Below, piece by piece: positions 1-4,838 of a DNA stretch of 6,051 nucleotides. The notes beneath the pieces are model-generated. The model saw only the letters and a program-made list of their open reading frames with translations. It did no database searches and was not told the DNA's origin. The translations under genes and the position numbers were made by a program. The stretch comes from Burkholderiales bacterium. GTDB taxonomy: Bacteria; Pseudomonadota; Gammaproteobacteria; Burkholderiales; Burkholderiaceae_E. The stretch's first letter is position 1. Each line of letters starts with the position of its first letter. The DNA is taken from assembly GCA_020348765.1 (NCBI GenBank), contig CP070753.1:750855-756905 (forward strand). The letters run 5' to 3'.

Positions 1-4
1 CTGC

Positions 5-88
5 GCTGAGGTGACGGCGCTCAGGTGACTGCGCTGAGGTGACTGCGCTGAGGTGACGGCGCTCAGGTGACGGCGCTGAGGTGACGGC
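5..88. repeat. Six tandem 14-bp repeats
   Basis: Six head-to-tail copies of a 14-bp unit, GCTGAGGTGACGGC, begin at 5, 19, 33, 47, 61 and 75. The last four bases of another copy precede them (1-4) and the first five of another follow (89-93). Copies differ only at two places: GCTG or GCTC, and GACG or GACT. On the + strand TGA occurs in shifting frames because 14 is not a multiple of 3, so the array cannot be coding in that direction. The minus strand has stops in only one frame, but no gene is evident there. The array lies 160 bp or more upstream of the ytfJ-like gene. Its left end is at or beyond the window edge, so the full copy number is unknown. Confidence 0.9.
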
Positions 89-101
89 GCTGATCGGACC
101 G

Positions 102-125
102 CGACGCCCGGTCCCCGGGGCGTCG
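102..125. terminator. GC-rich hairpin, possible terminator of an upstream gene
   Basis: CGACGCCC (102-109) pairs perfectly with GGGCGTCG (118-125) around an 8-base loop. There is no T-run on either side, so a classical Rho-independent terminator is not supported. It could instead be a leader hairpin of the ytfJ-like transcript or chance pairing in GC-rich DNA. Confidence 0.25.
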
Positions 126-239
126 GATCGCCGCAGCCCGGCGGCGCCGGCAAGCGATACACTGGGAACATACGGGACCGCCGCCGGCGTCGTGTGAGAA
201 CGGCCGCGAGGACGGCGCCCATGGCGGTCCGCAACGCGC

Positions 240-245
240 AGGAGG
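240..245 (+). promoter_or_regulatory. Ribosome binding site of the ytfJ-like gene
   Basis: AGGAGG lies 5 bases before the ATG at 251. It decides the start: the open frame continues upstream to 194, but the extra 19 residues are Arg/Ala-rich and unlike the family, and no comparable site precedes them. Confidence 0.8.
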
Positions 246-250
246 CGCAC

Positions 251-601
251 ATGGCGGACATCGAGAACCTGTTCGGCAAAGCCATCGGCGAGATCGAACG
301 CATGCTCAACACCAAGACCGTGGTCGGCGACCCGATCACGGTCGAGGGCAACACGCTGATACCGCTGGTCAGCGTCGGCTTCGGATTCGGCGTCGGCTCC
401 GGCGAGGGCAACGATCCGAAGAAGGGTGCCGGCACCGGCGGCGGCACTGGCGGGGGCGGCGGCGTCAAGCCGGTGGCCCTGGTGATCATCAACAAGGACG
501 GCGTACGGGTCGAGGCCGTCAAGGGCGGTGCCGCGTCGGTGGCCGAGAAGATCGCCGAAGCGGCCGGCAAATTCGCATCGAACAAGGCGGCTGCCGGATA
601 G
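251..601 (+). CDS. ytfJ: GerW/YtfJ-family protein
   Basis: The protein has 116 residues and starts at the ATG behind AGGAGG. The family pattern is plain: an N-terminal helix (about 5-20), then GDPITV and TLIPLVSVGFGFG (26-47), a Gly-rich linker (59-71), the strand PVALVII (74-80), then NKDGVRV and a helical C-terminus. In Bacillus subtilis GerW (YtfJ) is a spore protein needed for normal germination. The family is also found in many bacteria that do not sporulate, where its role is not known. Nothing in the window points to sporulation. The protein has no signal peptide or membrane segment, so it is probably cytosolic. It heads a tight + strand cluster with a DUF2953 gene 15 bases downstream, the same pairing as ytfJ-ytfI in Bacillus. 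Family assignment is firm; function here is open. Confidence 0.88.
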   Translation: MADIENLFGKAIGEIERMLNTKTVVGDPITVEGNTLIPLVSVGFGFGVGSGEGNDPKKGAGTGGGTGGGGGVKPVALVIINKDGVRVEAVKGGAASVAEKIAEAAGKFASNKAAAG

Positions 602-616
602 CGCGCGAGCGCCACC

Positions 617-1231
617 GTGGGCGTCACGCTGGCGCTCGTCGCCGCCCTGCTCGTGCTGCCGGTGCTGCTGCTCGCGGTGCCGGTCAGCATTGCGTTCCGA
701 TTCGAGCGCATCGGGGCATTCAGCGGTCGGATCGCGGTGCGCTGGCTGTTCGGGCTGGCACGGTTTCGATTCCGGCTGCCGGCCGAGCCGTCGGCGAAAC
801 GCGAGCGTGAAGCGCGCAAACCGCGCAAGAAGAAGGCGCCGCGCCAGCGGTCGCAGCGCCGCGGCGGTTCACGCAACGTGCTCGCGGTCATCCGGCAGGC
901 GCCGTTTCGCCGCCGGGTCTACCGGTTGCTCCGGGACCTGCTCGACTGCGCGCACGTGCACGAGCTCGCGCTGCGGGCCCGGCTGGGGCTGGGCGACCCG
1001 GCCGACACCGGACGCCTTTGGGCCGTGCTCGGGCCGCTCGGCGCGCTGGCCGCGGGCCTGCGCAATGCGCAAGTGCGCATCGAACCGGAATTCATCGAGC
1101 CGGTGCTCGAGTTCGAGGCAGAGGGCCGGATGCGACTGATACCGCTGCAGCTGATCGCGGTGGCGGTCGCGTTCGCGCTGTCACCGCCGTCGATCCGCGC
1201 CTGGTGGACGCTGGGGAGCGGTGATGGCTGA
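617..1231 (+). CDS. DUF2953 family membrane protein (YtfI-like)
   Basis: The protein has 204 residues and a GTG start 15 bases after the ytfJ-like stop. One strongly hydrophobic segment covers residues 3-25. A very basic, probably disordered linker (about 59-86, many Arg and Lys) follows, then a conserved part with GLGDPADTGRLWAVLGPLGA (125-144), and a hydrophobic stretch near the C-terminus (about 173-190). The GDPADTG.L pattern and the N-terminal anchor are what I recognise as DUF2953, whose Bacillus member YtfI is encoded beside GerW. Its molecular role is unknown. It probably anchors the GerW-like partner at the membrane, which is inference from co-occurrence. Its last 8 bases overlap the next gene. 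No strong Shine-Dalgarno precedes the GTG, so translation is probably coupled to the gene before it; a slightly different start is possible. Confidence 0.8.
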   Translation: MGVTLALVAALLVLPVLLLAVPVSIAFRFERIGAFSGRIAVRWLFGLARFRFRLPAEPSAKREREARKPRKKKAPRQRSQRRGGSRNVLAVIRQAPFRRRVYRLLRDLLDCAHVHELALRARLGLGDPADTGRLWAVLGPLGALAAGLRNAQVRIEPEFIEPVLEFEAEGRMRLIPLQLIAVAVAFALSPPSIRAWWTLGSGDG

Positions 1232-1493
1232 GCGCGCGACGTCGCACGAGACCGTGCGCGCCGGCCGGCCGCTCACGGTCGGCACGGTGACCCTGCTGCC
1301 GATCGAACGCGTCGTCCTGCACGCGGACCTCTGCGGCAGCCACGGCTGGCTGACGGCCGCCAAGGAGCCCTACGCGCTCGTGCTCTGCGAGCCCGGTGGA
1401 ATCCGAGCCGTCGACGCCAGCGCGCAGGAGCTGCCGCTCGCGGTCCTGCGCGACCGCATCCCGGAGCTCGACGCGCTGCTGTCCTCGCTGTGA
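1224..1493 (+). CDS. Small GerW-related protein, third gene of the cluster
   Basis: The protein has 89 residues. The ATG at 1224 overlaps the DUF2953 gene by 8 bases; a GTG directly before it (1221) would add one residue. GGGGAG (1213-1218) lies 5 bases upstream of the ATG. I do not recognise a named family, but two blocks match the ytfJ-like protein without gaps. G14-x-P-x-T-V ... T23-L-L-P26 ... V30 lines up with G26-D-P-I-T-V ... T35-L-I-P38 ... V42, and P49-Y-A-L-V ... G59-I-R61 lines up with P74-V-A-L-V ... G84-V-R86. The Gly-rich linker between the blocks is missing, which shortens the middle by 13 residues. Two cysteines (37, 55) are new. It has no signal peptide or membrane segment. 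It may pair with the GerW-like protein or with the DUF2953 protein. The CDS is well supported; the kinship is inference by eye. Confidence 0.75.
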   Translation: MAERATSHETVRAGRPLTVGTVTLLPIERVVLHADLCGSHGWLTAAKEPYALVLCEPGGIRAVDASAQELPLAVLRDRIPELDALLSSL

Positions 1494-1511
1494 GCGTCCC
1501 CTCGGCGCTGC

Positions 1512-1537
1512 GCGCTCGGGCGGCCTGCGCCGAGCGC
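1512..1537. terminator. Hairpin in first duplication copy, possible bidirectional terminator
   Basis: GCGCTCGG (1512-1519) pairs with CCGAGCGC (1530-1537), 8 bp, with a 10-base loop. It lies 19 bases past the stop of the + cluster and also downstream of the minus operon, so it is placed to end both transcripts. There is no T-run, so it would be an atypical or Rho-assisted terminator. Confidence 0.4.
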
Positions 1538-1554
1538 TCAGCGGCCGGCGCAAC

Positions 1555-1580
1555 GCGCTTCGGCGGCCTGCGCCGAGCGC
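1555..1580. terminator. Hairpin in second duplication copy
   Basis: GCGCT+CGG (1555-1563, with one bulged T at 1560) pairs with CCGAGCGC (1573-1580), 8 bp, around a 9-base loop. It begins immediately past the minus-operon stop codon (1581-1583) in the direction of minus transcription. Its left arm differs in sequence from the first copy, yet the stem is retained. No T-run follows. Confidence 0.4.
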
Positions 1581-2309
1581 TCAGCGATCCGGACTGCGCG
1601 CCAGCCCGGTGCCGATCATCGAGTCGCGCCCGATCCAGCGTGCCAGCTGGGCTTCGTCGAGCCCTTCGGTCTCCGCAGGACGCCGCGGGATCACCAGGTA
1701 GCGCATGTCCGCCGTGCTGTCGACCACGCGCACATCGACCTCGGCCGGCAGTTCGACGCCGAACTCGTGCAGCACCGAGCGCGGCTCGCGCACCACGCGC
1801 GCCCGGTACGCGCGACTCTTGTACCAGGCCGGCGGCACGCCGAGGATCATGCGCGGGTAGCACGAGCACAAGGTGCAGACGACCACGTGATGCACCGATT
1901 CGGTGTTCTCGAGCACGCGCAGCTCGGGCGTGTAGCTGACATCGATGCCCATTGCGGTGATCGTCTCCTTGGGCCGCTCGATCAGGGCCTCGCGGAACTC
2001 GGGATCGGCCCAGGCGCGAGCGACGATCCCGGCGCCCATCGTCGGCGTGCGCGACTCCTGGTCCTCGATCTGGCGCTGGATGTCGGCCGCGGTCAGCACT
2101 CCGGTCTCGATCAGCAGCTCGCGGATCGCCTGCTCGAGGTGATGGAACTCGGTCACCGTGTCATGGTCCTCGATCGGCGCATGCGGGTCTTGGGCCCCGG
2201 CGTGTGGGTGACCGTGCGAATGATCGTGACCGTGCGAATGATCGTGGTCGTGCGCGTGATCGTCCGCTTGGCCGGGGGCATTGTCGCCCGGGTTCGTGGT
2301 CGAGCTCAT
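1581..2309 (-). CDS. Cobalt-type metal subunit of a thiocyanate hydrolase / nitrile hydratase (gamma/alpha-type)
   Basis: The protein has 242 residues. The start at 2309 shares one base with the stop of the preceding gene (TGATG) and has GGAGA upstream. The catalytic metal site is C145-T-L-C148-S-C150, followed by YPRMILG and PPAWYKS. In this superfamily the three cysteines and two backbone amides hold a non-corrin Co(III), or Fe(III) when the motif is CSLC; two of the cysteines are oxidised to sulfinic and sulfenic acids. CTLC indicates cobalt. Residues 18-36 have histidine at every second position, a likely metal-binding tail. The rest is the alpha-type fold: helical part 51-120, then the metal domain. 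Nitrile hydratase alpha subunits are usually about 200-210 residues; 242 and a His-rich start resemble thiocyanate hydrolase gamma (ScnC). The reaction is therefore either thiocyanate to carbonyl sulfide and ammonia, or nitrile to amide. The superfamily is certain; the substrate is not. It is the last gene of the minus operon. Confidence 0.9.
   Translation of the reverse strand: MSSTTNPGDNAPGQADDHAHDHDHSHGHDHSHGHPHAGAQDPHAPIEDHDTVTEFHHLEQAIRELLIETGVLTAADIQRQIEDQESRTPTMGAGIVARAWADPEFREALIERPKETITAMGIDVSYTPELRVLENTESVHHVVVCTLCSCYPRMILGVPPAWYKSRAYRARVVREPRSVLHEFGVELPAEVDVRVVDSTADMRYLVIPRRPAETEGLDEAQLARWIGRDSMIGTGLARSPDR
2209..2262 (-). repeat. 18-bp tandem repeats encoding the His-rich segment
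   Basis: Two identical 18-bp units (2209-2226 and 2227-2244) and a third, diverged one (2245-2262) lie in frame inside the metal-subunit gene. They encode DHSHGH, DHSHGH and DHAHDH. Because the unit is six codons, copy-number change would lengthen or shorten the His tail without a frameshift. Confidence 0.85.
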
Positions 2310-2599
2310 CACTGGTTCTCCGTCGATTCGTGTTCGAGCCAATGCTCGTAGATGTCGGCCTCGAGCGTGTCGTTGGCTGCGCCGCCATAGCCCGGCCACA
2401 ACGCCTGCTGCTGGAACCGCACCCGGTACAGGCGTCGCGCCGGCAGGCCGGGCTTGTGATAGGCGAGCAACTCCGGGTTGCGATAGGTGCCTGCGAAGTT
2501 GACGACCTGACCGCGATGGCCCTTCAGGTACAGGGGCACGCGGCAGTGGCCCGGGACGATGTCGGGGCGCACGCGCACGAAGCTGCCCGTCTCGAACAT
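2309..2599 (-). CDS. C-terminal half of nitrile hydratase beta as a separate subunit (ScnA-like)
   Basis: The protein has 96 residues. It matches the C-terminal SH3-like beta domain of nitrile hydratase: FETGSFVRVRPD at the start, PGHCRVPLYLKGHRGQVV (16-33), LYRVRF (57-62), then LWPGYG..NDTLEADI and an E-rich end. The family normally has PGHTR; here position 19 is Cys. By motif alignment, Arg20 corresponds to the beta arginine that contacts the oxidised cysteines of the metal subunit. As I recall it, the LW.Y...NDTLE.(E/D)I ending is close to thiocyanate hydrolase alpha (ScnA). An in-frame ATG at 2617 would add six residues, but AAGGAGG lies 5 bases before the ATG at 2599, which I chose. Its stop overlaps the start of the metal-subunit gene by one base, and one base separates its start from the preceding stop. 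Confidence 0.85.
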   Translation of the reverse strand: MFETGSFVRVRPDIVPGHCRVPLYLKGHRGQVVNFAGTYRNPELLAYHKPGLPARRLYRVRFQQQALWPGYGGAANDTLEADIYEHWLEHESTENQ

Positions 2600-2600
2600 G

Positions 2601-2963
2601 TCAGCCTCCTTGGGCATCGCGCGGCTGCTGCGCGGCAGCCGCGATCGCGGCCACGCGTGCGTCGATCTGTGCGTCGGTCAGGATGCCCTGCTCGACCAGC
2701 AGGCCGCGAATCGCCTTGATCCAGCGGTCGTAATAGGGCAGGTTCTCGTACTCCAGCTGCGAATAACTCTCGATCGCACGGCGCAGCGCGTCGACCCGGA
2801 ACGCGCCCAGGTTCGGGTGCGTCAGCAGCATCAGCAGTGCGTCGACCCGCATCTCGTAGAGCGTGCGCGGATGCTCGGTGCGGTCGATCGGGCCCAGGTC
2901 CAGCCCGCCGATGTCATGCGGGCCGCGCGCGGCGTCGCCGGATTCGGTCGTCGTGTTCATCAT
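2601..2963 (-). CDS. N-terminal half of nitrile hydratase beta as a separate subunit (ScnB-like)
   Basis: The protein has 120 residues and is all-helical by appearance. It carries the hallmarks of the nitrile hydratase beta N-terminus: HDIGG..LGPI (16-26), an aromatic helix region, then D58-A-L-R61-R-A-I-E65 and Y72...LPYYDRWI (75-82), followed by LLVEQGILT (88-96). By alignment from memory, Arg61 falls on the beta arginine that contacts the modified cysteines in nitrile hydratase. RAIE is nitrile-hydratase-like, whereas PYY.RW is shared with thiocyanate hydrolase beta (ScnB). The beta domain pair seen fused in ordinary nitrile hydratase is split here after about residue 110. The ATG at 2963 overlaps the ATPase stop in an ATGA junction; a second ATG follows at once (2960). 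GGAG lies just upstream. Its role is to cover the metal subunit and shape the substrate pocket in a three-subunit cytosolic complex. Confidence 0.85.
   Translation of the reverse strand: MMNTTTESGDAARGPHDIGGLDLGPIDRTEHPRTLYEMRVDALLMLLTHPNLGAFRVDALRRAIESYSQLEYENLPYYDRWIKAIRGLLVEQGILTDAQIDARVAAIAAAAQQPRDAQGG
2605..2611 (-). promoter_or_regulatory. Ribosome binding site of the beta C-terminal-half gene
   Basis: AAGGAGG on the minus strand lies inside the last codons of the preceding gene (which encode Gln-Gly-Gly) and 5 bases before the ATG at 2599. It decides between the starts at 2617 and 2599 and is the strongest Shine-Dalgarno in the operon, which suits a subunit needed in stoichiometric amounts. 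Confidence 0.85.
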
Positions 2964-4030
2964 GTGCTCCGCTCGTCGAAAACGACACAGTGATCGGCCG
3001 GAAGTCGCACCGCGACCGAGTCGCCGCTTTGCAGCGACATCGCGGTTGCCGGGGCGTCGGCACTGATCCGCTGCCCCTCGCCGGCCTGAAGCAGCAGTTC
3101 GGCCGAACTGCCGCGGTAGATGATATCGACGATCACGGCGGCGAACTCGCCCGAGCCGGCCTCGGGCTCGCCAGGCCGGACCTCGACATGTTCGGGGCGG
3201 ATCCCGACCCGCAGCGACGCGCGCGTGCCGGCCCGTGCGCCGAGATCGATCGCGGCACCGAAAGCGGTCGCGTGGTGTCCCGACGCGCCGTGCGCCTGGC
3301 GCCTCGCATCGAAGAAGTTGGCCCGCCCGAGAAATGCCATCACGTCCTCACGGTGCGGCCGCCGGTAGAGTTCGGTCGGTGCCGCGACGGCCGCGATGCG
3401 GCCGCGAAACATGACCGCGACCCGGTCCGAGAGCGACAGCGCCTCTTCCTGGTCATGCGTGACGATGATCGTCGTGATGCCCAGGTCGCGGTGCAGCCGC
3501 TTGAGTTCGACCTGCATTTCGTCACGTAGCTTGCGATCGAGCGCACCGAGCGGTTCGTCGAGCAGCAGCACGTGCGGCTCGATCACGATCGCGCGCGCCA
3601 GCGCCACGCGCTGGCGCTGGCCGCCGGACATTTCGGCCGGGTAGCGCTCGTCGAGGCCGTCCAGCCGCACCAGGGCCAGGGCACGCGCGACCGCCTCCCG
3701 GATCTGGCCGCGCGGCATGCCGCGCATCCGCAGCCCGTAGCCGACGTTCTGTGCCGCGGTCATGTGCGGGAACAGCGCGTAGTCCTGGAACACCAGCCCC
3801 AGGTTGCGCCGGTGCGGCGGCTGCGCATCGATCGGTTCGCCCCGGATCCGCACCGAGCCGCGACTCGGGCGCACGAAGCCGGCGATTGCACGCAACGTCG
3901 TGGTCTTGCCGCAACCGGACGGACCGAGCAGCGCCAGGCACTCGCCGTCCTCGACCCGTAGCGACACGCCCGACAGGACCGGGTTGCCGCCCAGGCTCAG
4001 GTGCAGGTCGTCAAGCTCTACGCCGGCCAT
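2960..4030 (-). CDS. ABC importer ATPase, PotA-like
   Basis: The protein has 356 residues. I chose the ATG at 4030, with GGAG 7 bases upstream; an in-frame ATG at 4069 would add 13 residues lying mostly inside the permease gene. All ATPase motifs are intact: Walker A GPSGCGKTT (36-44), Q-loop Q82 in VFQDYALFPHM, signature MSGGQRQR (134-141), Walker B VLLLDEP (154-160), D-loop GALD, and switch H192 in VTHDQEEALSLSDR. A C-terminal regulatory region (about 240-356) contains VGIRPEHVEV, typical of the TOBE domain in the PotA/FbpC/MalK group. It powers uptake through the two permeases encoded upstream, at the cytoplasmic face. The gene overlaps the second permease gene by 20 bases and the beta N-half gene by 4. 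The subfamily (polyamine, iron, phosphonate or other small solute) cannot be fixed by the ATPase alone; the permeases favour the polyamine-type group. Confidence 0.9.
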   Translation of the reverse strand: MAGVELDDLHLSLGGNPVLSGVSLRVEDGECLALLGPSGCGKTTTLRAIAGFVRPSRGSVRIRGEPIDAQPPHRRNLGLVFQDYALFPHMTAAQNVGYGLRMRGMPRGQIREAVARALALVRLDGLDERYPAEMSGGQRQRVALARAIVIEPHVLLLDEPLGALDRKLRDEMQVELKRLHRDLGITTIIVTHDQEEALSLSDRVAVMFRGRIAAVAAPTELYRRPHREDVMAFLGRANFFDARRQAHGASGHHATAFGAAIDLGARAGTRASLRVGIRPEHVEVRPGEPEAGSGEFAAVIVDIIYRGSSAELLLQAGEGQRISADAPATAMSLQSGDSVAVRLPADHCVVFDERST

Positions 4031-4838
4031 CGGTGGCTCCGGAGGCAACTGACAGAGACACGATCGCATAGCGCCGTTCCGCCCACAGGATGACCGCGGT
4101 CAGCACCAGCACGTAAAGGGTCGAGAACGCCGCCGGCGTCGGGTCGAAATTGTTGCTGATGTAGTTGAACACCTCGATCGGCAATGTCGTCAGTTCGCCC
4201 CTGACCAGAAAGATGCTGATCGGGTAGTTGTCGAAGCTGATCAGGAACGCGAACAGGAAGCCGCTGATCAGCCCGGGCTTCATCTGCGGCAGGGTCACGG
4301 TGAAGAATACCCGCCACGGGTCGGCGCCGAGGCTCGCGGCCGCCTCCTCGAGCGAGGGGTTGGAAAGCGACAGCGAGGCGACCAGCGTGCGCACCGGGTA
4401 GGCGATCACCAGCACCAGGTGGCCGATCATCAGGCTGTACCAGGTGAACTCGATGCCGAGCCAGATGAAGAACTGGATCAGCGCGATGCCGATGGCGACG
4501 ATCGGCACCGCCACCGGCGACGTGATGAACGCGGTCAGCGCCGCCTTGCCCGCGATCTCCATGCGAACCAGGACCAGCGCGATGCCGATGCCCAGCACCA
4601 CGGCGGCCAGCGCCGCGAGCGCCGCGATCATCAGGCTGATCAGGGTCGAGGTTCCGACCCGGTGGATCTCGGCGATGTTCGCGTACCACCGCCAGCTCCA
4701 GGACTCGGGCGGAAAGGTGATGAACGGCGATGCGCCGAAGCTGACCACCGCCGTGAACAGCACCGGAAACAGCAGGAACACGACCACCAGCCAGCCGGTC
4801 GCGGCGATCACCCGATCGGTCCAGGTCGCGCTAGACAT
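4011..4838 (-). CDS. ABC importer permease 2, PotC-like
   Basis: The protein has 275 residues. Start ATG at 4838 overlaps the end of permease 1 by 8 bases; the open frame reaches 4871, but those residues are Arg-rich and lie inside permease 1. About six membrane segments are visible (near 13-35, 64-91, 103-127, 134-157, 190-212, 236-253). The cytoplasmic coupling loop has the EAA motif, E164-E-A-A...LG..P...F..VTLP184, which contacts the ATPase. Length and layout fit PotC/PotI-type permeases, the second partner of the heterodimeric membrane channel. The Shine-Dalgarno is weak, so translation is probably coupled to permease 1. Substrate specificity is not readable from this subunit. Confidence 0.88.
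   Translation of the reverse strand: MSSATWTDRVIAATGWLVVVFLLFPVLFTAVVSFGASPFITFPPESWSWRWYANIAEIHRVGTSTLISLMIAALAALAAVVLGIGIALVLVRMEIAGKAALTAFITSPVAVPIVAIGIALIQFFIWLGIEFTWYSLMIGHLVLVIAYPVRTLVASLSLSNPSLEEAAASLGADPWRVFFTVTLPQMKPGLISGFLFAFLISFDNYPISIFLVRGELTTLPIEVFNYISNNFDPTPAAFSTLYVLVLTAVILWAERRYAIVSLSVASGATDGRRRA

Larger units (their letters stand above)
89..250. other. Non-coding leader upstream of the ytfJ-like gene
   Basis: This short stretch lies between the tandem repeats and the first gene. It holds a GC-rich hairpin (102-125), a weak -10-like hexamer TACACT (158-163) inside GATACACT, and a strong ribosome binding site at its end. No convincing -35 element is seen 16-18 bp before the hexamer. 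An in-frame upstream ATG-type start exists at 194, but the ribosome binding site favours the start at 251. The promoter of the three-gene + cluster most likely lies in this stretch. Confidence 0.45.
1503..1586. repeat. Two-copy tandem duplication, 43-bp period, between convergent genes
   Basis: Positions 1503-1543 and 1546-1586 match at 37 of 41 positions, and the last 25 bases (1519-1543 and 1562-1586) are identical. The duplication fills the space between the + cluster (ends 1493) and the convergent minus operon. The second copy runs into the final gene and supplies its stop codon (1581-1583). Each copy contains a hairpin. The bases before the first copy (1494-1502) show nothing else. Confidence 0.85.

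Noticed and set aside
1..93. CRISPR array
   Set aside because: The units are 14 bp, directly adjacent, with no spacers between them.
158..163. TACACT as the -10 box of a promoter for the + cluster
   Set aside because: No matching -35 element at the right distance; kept only as a remark within the leader region.
528..1139. Long Arg/Ser/Cys-rich open frame on the + strand overlapping the ytfJ-like and DUF2953 genes
   Set aside because: It overlaps two well-supported genes, and its low-complexity Arg/Ser/Cys composition is typical of an off-frame reading of GC-rich coding DNA.
1273..1869. 198-residue open frame on the - strand across the convergent junction
   Set aside because: It crosses the tandem duplication and overlaps both the + strand small gene and the metal subunit in another frame; it is Arg/Ala-rich with no recognisable motif.
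1767..2351. 194-residue + strand open frame opposite the metal subunit, with a Val/Ile/Arg-rich end
   Set aside because: It is antisense to the CTLCSC subunit; its repeated VTVRMIV-like end is just the complement of the His-repeat DNA.
2837..3529. 230-residue + strand open frame opposite the ATPase
   Set aside because: It is antisense to intact Walker A/B and signature motifs and shows no family features.
4018..4689. 223-residue - strand open frame overlapping permease 2
   Set aside because: It is in the wrong frame relative to the membrane segments and EAA loop; it is Arg/Gly/Asp-rich.
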